From Streptomyces sp. LaPpAH-108 (GTDB lineage Bacteria > Actinomycetota > Actinomycetes > Streptomycetales > Streptomycetaceae), in the NCBI RefSeq assembly GCF_000373625.1, contig NZ_KB891995.1, positions 1 through 64,000 of the forward strand: a stretch of DNA of 64,000 bases, written 5' to 3'. The position numbers were made by a program, and so were the translations under genes. Below the pieces are notes generated by a model. The model saw only the letters and a list, made by a program, of their open reading frames with translations. It was not told the origin of the DNA and made no database searches. Below are positions 44,316-52,758 of this stretch, piece by piece; position 1 is the stretch's first letter; the number at the start of each line of letters is the position of its first letter.

Positions 44316-44918
44316 GAGCGGCCTCCTCGGGAGAACCGACGTTCTCGGTTCTTTCCTCTAAATTCTGCACCTTGACCCGCGTTGCCCGAAATGGCGGACG
44401 CGAGTCGAGTCGGTTATAGGACGAACGGCTTGTCCTCGGCACTACAACTACACCATCTGTCCAGCCGCGTCGGCCAAACCGATGGAATTGCCCTCCCAGG
44501 TGTTCATCAGCGACGGAAGCCGATGGACCATGCCATAGCGGACAGTCACGCCGATGTGACGATCAGTCACTTCGGCGATCAGGAGGCACCGGACCCCCCA
44601 AATCGTGCAATGCGGAGATTCTGCCCACAGTGGAGCACAGATGGACAGACGGAGCCCTCCCCGGGCTCCTTGTCCTATTTTGGCATGAGGAGCGGCAAGA
44701 GACGCAAGAGCCGCGTAAGTGCCGTCCATCACCCTTGATGGGAAAAAGCCCGGATCGGGACCAACATCCCGTCAGATGAGTCAAGTCCACAGACCGTACG
44801 CTGTTCGAGGCCATTTCGACCGTGAGCTGCGTCACTTCTCGCCTGTTCGGGATGTGCCGTCATCAAGGAGTACGTACGGATTCGGCGATCAGTTCGCCCG
44901 GACGCACGGACAAGACGA
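44316..44918. other. Long non-coding region upstream of bldC
   Basis: About 600 bp, lower in GC than its surroundings. No reading frame combines codon bias with a ribosome site. It must contain the bldC promoter. A 13-bp direct repeat CGATCAGTTCGCC occurs at 44886-44898 and 44916-44928, the second overlapping the end of the neighbouring gene. Confidence 0.5.
44333..44351. promoter_or_regulatory. Inverted repeat in the bldC leader
   Basis: GAACCGA (44333-44339) and TCGGTTC (44345-44351) flank a 5-base spacer about 18 bases upstream of the bldC ATG, adjoining the Shine-Dalgarno. It could be an RNA hairpin affecting translation or a protein site. Confidence 0.4.
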
Positions 44919-45761
44919 TCAGTTCGCCGAACGCAGGTCCCGCACCGCGCGCCAGCGCTGCACCAGGCGCCCGTAGACCCGCCCCGCGGCCGGGCCGTCG
45001 CCCCGGCGCAGCGCGTCGATGCCCGCGGCCACGTCCGCCGCGGAGTGGTCGTCCTCCAGCGCCCCCGCGGGCACCGCGTGCACCAGACCGCCGTAGTCCA
45101 GCTCCACCAGGGAGCGGGGGTGGAACTCCTCCAGCCAGCGGCCGACGTCCACCAGGCCGTCGATCAGCGGGCCCTCCTCGACGGCGTCCTTCAGGGTGCG
45201 CAGTGCCCGCGCCACGCGCCGCCTGGCCTGCACCATCGGGGTGCGGTAGCGCAGCAGCGGGGGCACCTCGCCTGTGCCCTTCTCGAAGCGCCGCTCCTCG
45301 TCGCCGACGAGCACGAACCAGTTGAGCGGCACCTGCCAGGTCGCGGTGCGGATCCAGGGGCGGGCGTCGGGGTTGCGGACGAGCCAGCGCTCGTAGTCCA
45401 GGGCGGCCTGCTCGCGCACCAGCGGGGGCAGGACCGCGTCCAGCACCGTCGGGGGCAGCTCCTCGTCCAGGGCGGCAAGCGCCTGCCAGCCGCGCAGCCG
45501 GGTGCGCCAGGGGCAGACGCAGACCACGCCGTCCACCTCGGTCACGAAGGCGTCCGCGCTCTCGTGCACCGGCACCGCGACCGGCGGGGTGGGCAGCAGG
45601 TCGGCCAGCGAGCGGCGCAGCTCGTCCTGGTAGGTGGGGCGGTCGGGCCTGCGGGCGTACCGCGCCCAGTGGGTGCGCTCGGGCTCCGGGAAGGCGGCCA
45701 GCGGCTCGTACACGCGCAGGTACGCGGCATAGGGGACGACCACGGAGGACACCTTGGGCAC
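44919..45761 (-). CDS. Conserved hypothetical protein
   Basis: A 280-residue soluble protein that I recognise only as conserved between bldC and vdh in streptomycetes. It starts VPKVSSVVVPYAAYLRVYEP and contains Trp-rich stretches (VCPWRTRLRGWQAL; WQVPLNWFVLVGDEERRF) and a C-terminal helical segment (AAGRVYGRLVQRWRAVRDL). No transmembrane segments or catalytic motif stand out. The GTG at 45761 follows GGAGG. It diverges from vdh. Confidence 0.75.
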   Translation of the reverse strand: MPKVSSVVVPYAAYLRVYEPLAAFPEPERTHWARYARRPDRPTYQDELRRSLADLLPTPPVAVPVHESADAFVTEVDGVVCVCPWRTRLRGWQALAALDEELPPTVLDAVLPPLVREQAALDYERWLVRNPDARPWIRTATWQVPLNWFVLVGDEERRFEKGTGEVPPLLRYRTPMVQARRRVARALRTLKDAVEEGPLIDGLVDVGRWLEEFHPRSLVELDYGGLVHAVPAGALEDDHSAADVAAGIDALRRGDGPAAGRVYGRLVQRWRAVRDLRSAN

Positions 45762-46034
45762 GCTCCCTCCCTCCTCCTCGCGCCCGGCTCGAAACCCCGG
45801 CCGGGTCCGGCTCGGAACCACTGCGCATCGTGCCACGGCGAGCGGCCCCGCGGGCACGGAAGAGTGATCCTCGGCGTACCCCGGATACGGGCCGCGAGCA
45901 GGCTCTACGCTCAGCCTTGCGGCCCAACGGCCGCGTGGCAGCACCCCGCCACCCACCCCCACGGCCAAAAGTGTGGGGAAACCCCAGGGGCCGCCCCGGC
46001 CCCGTCCGCCGCTACACGCACAGGAGTCACCACC

Positions 46035-47132
46035 GTGACCTACGCAACCGGCGCATCCGCTGACGTCCTGCGGACCCTCTTCCACTCGGACCAGGGCGGC
46101 CATGAGCAGGTCGTCCTCTGCCAGGACCGCGCCAGCGGCCTCAAGGCCGTCATCGCCCTGCACTCCACCGCCCTCGGCCCGGCCCTCGGCGGCACCCGCT
46201 TCCACCCGTACGCCACCGAGGCCGACGCCGTCGCCGACGCCCTCAACCTCGCGCGCGGGATGTCGTACAAGAACGCGATGGCCGGTCTTGACCACGGCGG
46301 TGGCAAGGCCGTGATCATCGGTGACCCGGAGCGGGACAAGACCGAGGAGCTGCTGCTCGCCTACGGCCGGATGGTCGCCTCGCTCGGCGGGCGCTACGTG
46401 ACCGCGTGCGACGTCGGCACCTATGTCGCGGACATGGACGTGGTGGCCCGCACCTGCCGCTGGACCACCGGCCGCTCCCCGGAGAACGGCGGCGCGGGCG
46501 ACTCCTCCGTGCTCACCGCCTTCGGCGTCTACCAGGGCATGCGCGCCTCCGCCCAGCAGGTCTGGGGCGACCCTTCGCTGCGCGGGCGCCGGGTCGGCAT
46601 CGCGGGCGTCGGCAAGGTGGGCCGCCATCTGGTGGGCCACCTGCGCGCGGAGGGCGCCGAGGTCGTGCTCACGGACGTACGCCCGGACGCGGTACGCCGG
46701 ATCCTGGCCGAGTACCCCGAGGGGGTGACGGCGGTGGCGAGCACCGACGAGCTGATCCGTGTGGAGGGGCTGGACATCTACGCCCCCTGTGCGCTGGGCG
46801 GCGCCCTGGACGACCACACGGTGGCGGTACTGACCGCCAAGGTGGTGTGCGGCGCGGCCAACAACCAGCTCGCCCACCCGGGCGTGGAGAAGGACATCGC
46901 CGACCGGGGCATCCTCTACGCCCCGGACTACGTGGTGAACGCGGGCGGGGTGATCCAGGTGGCGGACGAGCTGCACGGATTCGACTTCGAGCGGTGCCGG
47001 GCGAAGGCCGCGAAGATCTTCGACACCACGCTGGAAATCTTCGCGACCGCAAAGGCAGACGGCATTCCGCCGGCCGCGGCGGCCGACCGTATCGCCGAGC
47101 GGCGCATGGCGGACGCCCGCGCGGCGCGCTGA
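46035..47132 (+). CDS. vdh: Valine (leucine/phenylalanine) dehydrogenase
   Basis: A 365-residue NAD-dependent amino-acid dehydrogenase. The substrate-binding and catalytic region has GGTRFHPY, MSYKNAMAGLDHGGGK (two lysines) and VGTYVADMD. The Rossmann domain has GIAGVGKVGRHLVGHL. It deaminates branched-chain amino acids to 2-oxoacids. In Streptomyces valine dehydrogenase supplies acyl-CoA precursors for macrolides and nitrogen. Length and location match S. coelicolor Vdh. The GTG at 46035 follows AGGAG. Confidence 0.92.
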   Translation: MTYATGASADVLRTLFHSDQGGHEQVVLCQDRASGLKAVIALHSTALGPALGGTRFHPYATEADAVADALNLARGMSYKNAMAGLDHGGGKAVIIGDPERDKTEELLLAYGRMVASLGGRYVTACDVGTYVADMDVVARTCRWTTGRSPENGGAGDSSVLTAFGVYQGMRASAQQVWGDPSLRGRRVGIAGVGKVGRHLVGHLRAEGAEVVLTDVRPDAVRRILAEYPEGVTAVASTDELIRVEGLDIYAPCALGGALDDHTVAVLTAKVVCGAANNQLAHPGVEKDIADRGILYAPDYVVNAGGVIQVADELHGFDFERCRAKAAKIFDTTLEIFATAKADGIPPAAAADRIAERRMADARAAR

Positions 47133-47509
47133 CCGGCACGGCCGGTTCGCGCCCACGCGGCACCCCTGCGGCACCCGCGCGGCGCGCGTGCGGCACCCGT
47201 GCGGCTCCCTGGCCGGGTGCCCGGCCGCGCGGGTGGGCGGTACCCGCCGGAGGCAACTTGGAGAGAACTCTCACTTCCACCGGCGGGTCGTCCCCCGATA
47301 AGTGGTTAAAATCGCCGTTGACCAGCGAGGACAGGGCTCCTCGAGGGTCCTGTGCACACGCGCGTGCTGCGGGCGACGTACCGTATGGGCGCGGGCTCAG
47401 GTACCGTGGAAGCCCTACGGACCGGCATCTCTGCGGAGAGTCCGTTCCAGATCATGAACGCGTGTCAGACTCTGGGGCCGTTGAGCCCCGTCACCGAGGG
47501 GGTCGAGCC
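47133..47509. other. Intergenic region between vdh and the DUF3073 gene
   Basis: About 375 bp with no supported gene. CCCGCCGG (47243-47250) and CCGGCGGG (47280-47287) with inner GAGAG/CTCTC form a long hairpin, a possible vdh terminator. The DUF3073 promoter should lie downstream; I see no clean consensus. Confidence 0.5.
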
Positions 47510-47761
47510 ATGGGGCGCGGCCGGGCCAAGGCCAAGCAGACAAAGGTCGCCCGCCAGCTGAAGTACAACAGCGGTGGGACTGACCTGTCACGTCTGGCCA
47601 GTGAACTGGGCGCATCGACTTCGAGCCAGCCGCCGAACGGCGAGCCGTTCGAGGACGATGAAGATGACGACGATGACCTCTACTCCCGTTACGCCGACCT
47701 CTATGAGGACGACGACGAGGACGAGGACGACGGTCCCTCACAACACCGTCGCGGCGCTTGA
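47510..47761 (+). CDS. DUF3073 family protein
   Basis: An 83-residue protein with a basic start (GRGRAKAKQTKVARQLKY), the conserved TDLSRLASELG and a very acidic tail with D/E runs. The family is widespread in actinobacteria and always small. The charge split suggests nucleic-acid or protein binding, but no function is established. GAGGGGG precedes the ATG. Single gene with a terminator 20 bases beyond. Confidence 0.88.
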   Translation: MGRGRAKAKQTKVARQLKYNSGGTDLSRLASELGASTSSQPPNGEPFEDDEDDDDDLYSRYADLYEDDDEDEDDGPSQHRRGA

Positions 47762-47779
47762 CCTCGCACTGAGCATCAG

Positions 47780-47808
47780 GCCGGTCGGTGGCACTGCCAC
47801 CGACCGGC
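47780..47808 (+). terminator. Terminator of the DUF3073 gene
   Basis: GCCGGTCGGTGGCA and TGCCACCGACCGGC are complementary around a single base; in practice a 10-11-bp stem with a short loop. It lies between convergent DUF3073 and purM and may serve both. Confidence 0.65.
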
Positions 47809-47894
47809 TTCTGTGCTGCTGGTGAAGCGGTCGGGGCGGTGAGTGAGCCACGAGTAAGGGCGGGCGCCCTGCGGGAGCCCGCCCTACCGGTGTT

Positions 47895-48965
47895 CTAGCG
47901 CGCGTAGTCCCCGGTCAGCTCGGCGCCCGAAGCGTGGCCGTCCCGGGCGGTGATCTCACCGGCCACCCAGGCGTCCACGCCGCGGTCGGCCAGCGTGGTC
48001 AGGGCCGCCTCGACGGACTCGGCGGGGACGACGGCCATCATGCCGACGCCCATGTTCAGGGTCTTCTCCAGCTCCAGGCGCTCGACGTCGCCCGTGCGGC
48101 CGACCAGGTCGAAGATCGCGCCCGGGGTCCAGGTGGAGCGGTCCACGGTGGCGTGCAGCCCGTCCGGGATCACCCGGGCCAGGTTGGCCGCGAGGCCGCC
48201 GCCGGTGATGTGCGAGAAGGCGTGCACCTCGGTGGTGCGGGTGAGCGCGAGGCAGTCCAGCGAGTAGATCTTGGTGGGCACCAGCAGCTCCTCCCCGAGC
48301 GTGCGGCCCAGCTCCGCGACCTCCGACTCCAGGGCGAGTCCGGCGCGCTCCAGCAGGACGTGACGGACCAGGGAGTACCCGTTCGAGTGAAGACCGGAGG
48401 ACGCCATGGCGATCACGGCGTCGCCCTCGCGGATGCGGTCCGGGCCGAGCAGCCGGTCGGCCTCCACCACGCCCGTACCGGCGCCCGCGACGTCGAAGTC
48501 GTCCGGGCCGAGCAGGCCCGGGTGCTCGGCCGTCTCGCCGCCCACCAGGGCGCAGCCGGCCAGCACACAGCCCTCCGCGATGCCCTTGACGATCGCGGCG
48601 ACCCGCTCGGGGTGGACCTTGCCGACGCAGATGTAGTCGGTCATGAAGAGCGGTTCGGCGCCGCACACCACGATGTCGTCCATGACCATGGCGACCAGGT
48701 CGTGGCCGATGGTGTCGTACACGCCCAGGCGGCGGGCGATGTCGACCTTGGTGCCGACGCCGTCGGTCGCGGAGGCGAGCAGCGGGCGCTCGTAGCGCTT
48801 GAGGGCGGAGGCGTCGAAGAGCCCGGCGAAGCCGCCGAGGCCGCCGAGGACCTCGGGGCGGCGGGTCTTGCGCACCCATTCCTTCATCAGCTCGACCGCG
48901 CGGTCGCCCGCCTCGATGTCGACGCCCGCGCTCGCGTAGCTGGCACCCGTGGTCTCAGAGGACAT
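47895..48965 (-). CDS. purM: Phosphoribosylformylglycinamidine cyclo-ligase
   Basis: A 356-residue AIR synthetase, the fifth step of IMP synthesis, closing FGAM to AIR with ATP. Family motifs are intact: GGFAGLFD, SATDGVGTKVDIA, GGETAEHPGL, SSGLHSNGYSLVR and HITGGGLAANL. It starts 43 bp after purF in the same direction, so purF-purM is an operon. The Shine-Dalgarno is weak, and coupling to purF is plausible. Confidence 0.95.
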   Translation of the reverse strand: MSSETTGASYASAGVDIEAGDRAVELMKEWVRKTRRPEVLGGLGGFAGLFDASALKRYERPLLASATDGVGTKVDIARRLGVYDTIGHDLVAMVMDDIVVCGAEPLFMTDYICVGKVHPERVAAIVKGIAEGCVLAGCALVGGETAEHPGLLGPDDFDVAGAGTGVVEADRLLGPDRIREGDAVIAMASSGLHSNGYSLVRHVLLERAGLALESEVAELGRTLGEELLVPTKIYSLDCLALTRTTEVHAFSHITGGGLAANLARVIPDGLHATVDRSTWTPGAIFDLVGRTGDVERLELEKTLNMGVGMMAVVPAESVEAALTTLADRGVDAWVAGEITARDGHASGAELTGDYAR

Positions 48966-49008
48966 GGCTTAAGAGAACTTTCCTGTCGTACGGCTCTGAC
49001 GGCGCAGC

Positions 49009-50538
49009 TCAGGGACGCCGGATGGCGTCGGCCGCGGCGGTGGCGGCGGTTCCTGCCGCCAGCTCGGTCTCCAGCAGCTGCTTGCCGAGCAGCTCCGGGT
49101 CGGGCAGCTCCATCGGGTACTCACCGTCGAAGCAGGCGCGGCACAGGTTCGGCTTGGCGATGGTGGTCGCGTCGATCATGCCGTCGATGGAGATGTACGC
49201 GAGCGAGTCGGCGCCCAGGCTGGTGCCGATCTCCTCGATGGTCATGCCGTTGGCGATCAGCTCGGCGCGGGTGGCGAAGTCGATGCCGAAGAAGCAGGGC
49301 CACTTCACGGGCGGCGAGGAGATCCGGATGTGGACCTCGGCGGCGCCCGCCTCGCGCAGCATGCGCACCAGGGCGCGCTGGGTGTTGCCGCGCACGATCG
49401 AGTCGTCGACGACGATCAGGCGCTTGCCCTTGATGACTTCCTTGAGCGGGTTCAGCTTCAGCCGGATGCCCAGCTGGCGGATGGTCTGCGAGGGCTGGAT
49501 GAAGGTGCGGCCCACGTAGGCGTTCTTCACCAGGCCGTTGCCGAAGGGGATGCCGGAGGCTTCCGCGTACCCGATGGCGGCCGGGGTGCCGGACTCCGGG
49601 GTGGCTATGACCAGGTCGGCCTCGACCGGCGCCTCCTTGGCGAGGCGGCGGCCCATCTCCACGCGGGAGAGGTAGACGTTCCGCCCGGCGATGTCGGTGT
49701 CGGGGCGCGCCAGGTAGACGTACTCGAAGACACAGCCCTTGGGCTTCGCTTCCGCGAATCGGGAGGTGCGCAGGCCGTTCTCGTCGATGGCGACGAACTC
49801 GCCCGGCTCGATCTCGCGGACGTAGCTGGCGCCGCAGATGTCGAGGGCGGCGGACTCGGAGGCGACGACCCAGCCGCGCTCCAGGCGGCCGAGGACCAGC
49901 GGGCGGATGCCCTGCGGGTCGCGGGCCGCGTACAGCGTGTGCTCGTCCATGAAGACGAGGCTGAAGGCGCCCTTCACCTGCGGGAGGATGCGGTGGGCCG
50001 CCTCCTCGATGGTGAGCGGCTTGCCGTCCTCGTCGACCTGGGCGGCGAGGAGCGCCGTCAGCAGGTCGGTGTCGTTGGTGGCCGCGACCCGGGTGGAGCG
50101 GCCGTTGGTGTCCTTGGGCAGGTCGGCGACCATCTCCGCGAGCTGCGCGGTGTTGACCAGGTTGCCGTTGTGGCCGAGCGCGATGGAACCGTGCGCGGTG
50201 GCGCGGAACGTCGGCTGGGCGTTCTCCCACACGGAGGCGCCGGTGGTCGAGTAGCGGGCGTGTCCGACCGCGATATGACCCTGGAGCGAACCGAGCGAGG
50301 TTTCGTCGAAGACCTGGGAGACCAGGCCCATGTCCTTGAAGACGAGGATCTGGGAGCCGTTGCTGACCGCGATTCCCGCGGATTCCTGACCCCGGTGCTG
50401 GAGGGCGTAGAGCCCGAAGTACGTGAGCTTTGCGACCTCTTCGCCAGGCGCCCAGACACCGAAGACGCCGCAAGCGTCCTGGGGGCCCTTCTCGCCGGGA
50501 AGCAGATCGTGATTGAGTCGACCGTCACCACGTGGCAC
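49009..50538 (-). CDS. purF: Amidophosphoribosyltransferase
   Basis: A 509-residue enzyme of the first committed purine step: PRPP plus glutamine to phosphoribosylamine. A 22-residue propeptide precedes the nucleophile Cys23 (GPQDACGVFGVW), which must be exposed by cleavage as in the B. subtilis type. The glutaminase domain (HRGQESAGI; HNGNL) is followed by the PRPP site VVDDSIVRGNT. Four candidate cluster cysteines (KGCVFEY, KWPCFF, CRAC) suggest a 4Fe-4S centre. GTG start with GGAG very close. First gene of purF-purM. Confidence 0.95.
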   Translation of the reverse strand: MPRGDGRLNHDLLPGEKGPQDACGVFGVWAPGEEVAKLTYFGLYALQHRGQESAGIAVSNGSQILVFKDMGLVSQVFDETSLGSLQGHIAVGHARYSTTGASVWENAQPTFRATAHGSIALGHNGNLVNTAQLAEMVADLPKDTNGRSTRVAATNDTDLLTALLAAQVDEDGKPLTIEEAAHRILPQVKGAFSLVFMDEHTLYAARDPQGIRPLVLGRLERGWVVASESAALDICGASYVREIEPGEFVAIDENGLRTSRFAEAKPKGCVFEYVYLARPDTDIAGRNVYLSRVEMGRRLAKEAPVEADLVIATPESGTPAAIGYAEASGIPFGNGLVKNAYVGRTFIQPSQTIRQLGIRLKLNPLKEVIKGKRLIVVDDSIVRGNTQRALVRMLREAGAAEVHIRISSPPVKWPCFFGIDFATRAELIANGMTIEEIGTSLGADSLAYISIDGMIDATTIAKPNLCRACFDGEYPMELPDPELLGKQLLETELAAGTAATAAADAIRRP

Positions 50539-50739
50539 GGCTCCGAGTGTAGGCGAGCCGGGCCGTTGCTCCGAATTGGGGATACGTAGCGGCTGCCGAA
50601 CCCGGACGTGCGATCACCTTGGTGCTTTTCGCGTTTCACCTGGTCACAGCGGTGCGTATCGGACGACTCCCGGCGCGGTCCGGCGCCCGGGGGTGTCTCC
50701 GGGCGCCCGGCGGAGGTGTCCCGAGTGAGGTGTCGCACA

Positions 50740-51195
50740 TCAATCGGCCGCGATCCGGGTGAGCCGCACGCGCTCGCCGTGACCGCCCGTGAGCGTGAGT
50801 TTGCCGTCCTCGGTCCGCGCGGTGAGGGTCTGCCGGTCGAGTGCGGCGGCCAGCGCCCGCTCGAAGGTCATCCGGGGCCGGTCACAGGCGATCTTGGTGG
50901 TGCGCAGGGCGCCGAAGGAGATCCGGTCCTCGCGCAGGGTGGCCCGGGTGCCGAAGCTGTTGCAGCCGAGGTTCCCGCCCGCGGTGCCGTCCTCCTCCAC
51001 CCGCAGCCGCGCCCCGGCGGGGGCACGCAGGGTCGTGCTCTCCGTGGTCAGGCTGTCGACCCGCCACTCCACCCCGGTCACCGGCTGCTGCGGGCCCACC
51101 GACCCGCTGCCCGCTCCCTCGTTTCCACAGGCCACCGCGAGCGGGACGAGCACGGCGGCGGCCGTCATGGTCATGCGCTGCTTGTGCCGGTACAT
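50740..51195 (-). CDS. META-domain lipoprotein
   Basis: A 151-residue protein with a lipoprotein signal (MYRHKQRMTMTAAAVLVPLA then VACGN, Cys near 23). A META/HslJ-like domain follows (VEWRVDSLT; NLGCNSFGTRATLREDRISF; TTKIACDRPRMTFERALAAA). HslJ-type proteins are heat-inducible surface or periplasmic proteins in other bacteria; function here is unknown. Start site is weakly marked. It is downstream of the sterol-carrier-like gene in the same direction. Confidence 0.78.
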   Translation of the reverse strand: MYRHKQRMTMTAAAVLVPLAVACGNEGAGSGSVGPQQPVTGVEWRVDSLTTESTTLRAPAGARLRVEEDGTAGGNLGCNSFGTRATLREDRISFGALRTTKIACDRPRMTFERALAAALDRQTLTARTEDGKLTLTGGHGERVRLTRIAAD

Positions 51196-51269
51196 ACCGG
51201 TTCGACGTGAGGGGGAGTCCGTGGGTTCCGCCGCGCCGTGACCGGTACGGCTGCTGCCATGGCGTCGCG

Positions 51270-51992
51270 CTACGGCAGCAGCGGGAGCAGCCCCGACAGG
51301 TCCGCGCGTTCGCCGCTTGCGCTCACCTCGGCGTGGGCGAGGGCGTCGGCCCAGGGCAGGCGGCCGGTGGTGAGGCGGAGCCAGGTCAGGGGGGTGGTTT
51401 CCACGACGTTGGGCGGGGTGCCTCGGGTGTGGCGGGGGCCTTCTACGCACTGGACGACGGCGTAGGGCGGGATGCGGACCTCGGTGGAGGCGCCGGGGGC
51501 CTTCAGGGCGAGGGTGTCGGCGAGGACACGGGTGGTGGCGGCGAGGGCCTGCCGGTCGATCCCGACGGCCAGGCCGGGGACCGTGGTGGTGAGGTCGTCG
51601 GCGCACCGTGTCAGGTCGACGAGCCTCGTCACCAGGAAGTCGTCCAGGGTCATGACCCCGGCGCCGGTCTCCACCAGGCGTTCGGCGGGGTGAGCGGCGA
51701 GGAGGTCGCGCAGGCGTCGTTCGAGGTCGGCGAGCGGCACGTCCGCTGCGGTCGGGCGGGCGCCCGGGGCCAGGAACCACTCGGCCGGGGTGAGGGTCGG
51801 CTTCGGGCCCGAGGGGCGCGCGATCGCGTGCTCGACCTCGGCGAGGGACGCGGCGAGCCGTGCCGTCAGCGCGCGCACCGGCTCGGAGTCGAGGTCCCGT
51901 ACGGCCTCCCGTACCTGACCGAGCTGGGCGAGGGCCGCCGCGCGGGTCTTGGCGGGGTCGTATCTGCGGGGGCGTTTCCTGGCCGGGGGCAT
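51270..51992 (-). CDS. Sterol-carrier / mycothiol-dependent maleylpyruvate isomerase-like protein
   Basis: A 240-residue protein starting MPPARKRPRRYDPAKTRAA like a common Streptomyces family. The DinB-like N-terminal part seems short: LDSEPVRALTARLAASLAEV replaces the usual metal-binding helix. FLVTRLVDLTRCADDL occupies the place where relatives have a His before ADDL, so metal binding may be lost. The C-terminal half (TEVRIPPYAVVQCVEG; TWLRLTTGRLPWADALA) is the sterol-carrier-like fold. Role unknown. Confidence 0.7.
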   Translation of the reverse strand: MPPARKRPRRYDPAKTRAAALAQLGQVREAVRDLDSEPVRALTARLAASLAEVEHAIARPSGPKPTLTPAEWFLAPGARPTAADVPLADLERRLRDLLAAHPAERLVETGAGVMTLDDFLVTRLVDLTRCADDLTTTVPGLAVGIDRQALAATTRVLADTLALKAPGASTEVRIPPYAVVQCVEGPRHTRGTPPNVVETTPLTWLRLTTGRLPWADALAHAEVSASGERADLSGLLPLLP

Positions 51993-52002
51993 GGCGGTGA
52001 CC

Positions 52003-52662
52003 CTATGCGTCCCGGGCGGCTTCCGGCGCACGGACGGCGTAACCCCGCAGGCCGGTCTCGATCAGCTCGAAGGCGGCCCGGGCGCGTTCGGGTGCCTCGG
52101 CGGCGATCAGGTCCAGGCTCTCGCCCTCGGCCACGCGGCGGTGGTGCTCCTCGATCAGGGCGCTGCGGGCGGCGCTGAGGGTCGCGGCGGCGACGGTGGC
52201 CCGCATCAGGTCCCCGGTCTCGGCGGCCAGCAGCGCGGCCAGCTCCCGGGCACCGCGCTGGGCGGCGAGGAAGGCGCGTTCGGTCAGCACCGGGGTGGAG
52301 AGCACCAGTTGACGGATCCGGCGGGCGAACGGGTCGGGGTTGAGGCCGATCGCGGGGTCGCGGTTCTCGATCATCTCCAGGAACTGGCGGCGTACGGCGT
52401 CCACGGCGGACTCGCCGGGTTCGCGGTCGCGCACGGCGCGGGCCGTGTCCGAGAAGTGCTCCTCCATCGGCTTGAAGACCAGGTCTTCCTTGGTGCGGAA
52501 GTAGTTGAAGACCGTCATCTTCGAGACCTCCGCGGCGTCCGCGATCTCCTGCACGGAGACATGGTCGAAGCCCCGCTCGACGAAGAGGTCGATCGCGACC
52601 CGGTAGATCCGCTGCCCCGTCTGCCGCTTCTTGCGCTCGCGCAGCCCCATCGCCTCAGCCAT
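52003..52662 (-). CDS. TetR-family regulator of the adjacent efflux pump
   Basis: A 219-residue TetR protein with HTH at about residues 15-60 (FDHVSVQEIADAAEVSKMTV, FNYFRTKEDLV). It diverges from a DHA2 exporter; a perfect 14-bp palindrome lies between them. It is likely the exporter's repressor, released by the exported drug. It ends 10 bp before the sterol-carrier-like gene, so read-through or an operon is possible. Confidence 0.88.
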   Translation of the reverse strand: MAEAMGLRERKKRQTGQRIYRVAIDLFVERGFDHVSVQEIADAAEVSKMTVFNYFRTKEDLVFKPMEEHFSDTARAVRDREPGESAVDAVRRQFLEMIENRDPAIGLNPDPFARRIRQLVLSTPVLTERAFLAAQRGARELAALLAAETGDLMRATVAAATLSAARSALIEEHHRRVAEGESLDLIAAEAPERARAAFELIETGLRGYAVRAPEAARDA

Positions 52663-52695
52663 GCCGACACCTTACCGCGATGAATTTTAGGCCAA

Positions 52696-52709
52696 GCTCA
52701 AGCTTGAGC
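52696..52709. promoter_or_regulatory. Perfect TetR-type operator palindrome
   Basis: GCTCAAGCTTGAGC is perfectly self-complementary and overlaps a -35-like TTGAGC (52704-52709). A TGAGTA -10-like element follows 17 bases later, reading into the DHA2 transporter. This is the expected place for the divergent TetR to bind. Confidence 0.65.
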
Positions 52710-52758
52710 CTGGATGAAATATTGACTGAGTACACCAACAGGCGGCAGGGTGACGCCC

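Noticed and set aside
44448..44732. 94-codon minus-strand frame upstream of bldC
   Set aside because: No ribosome site at usable spacing, atypical codon usage and no recognisable similarity.
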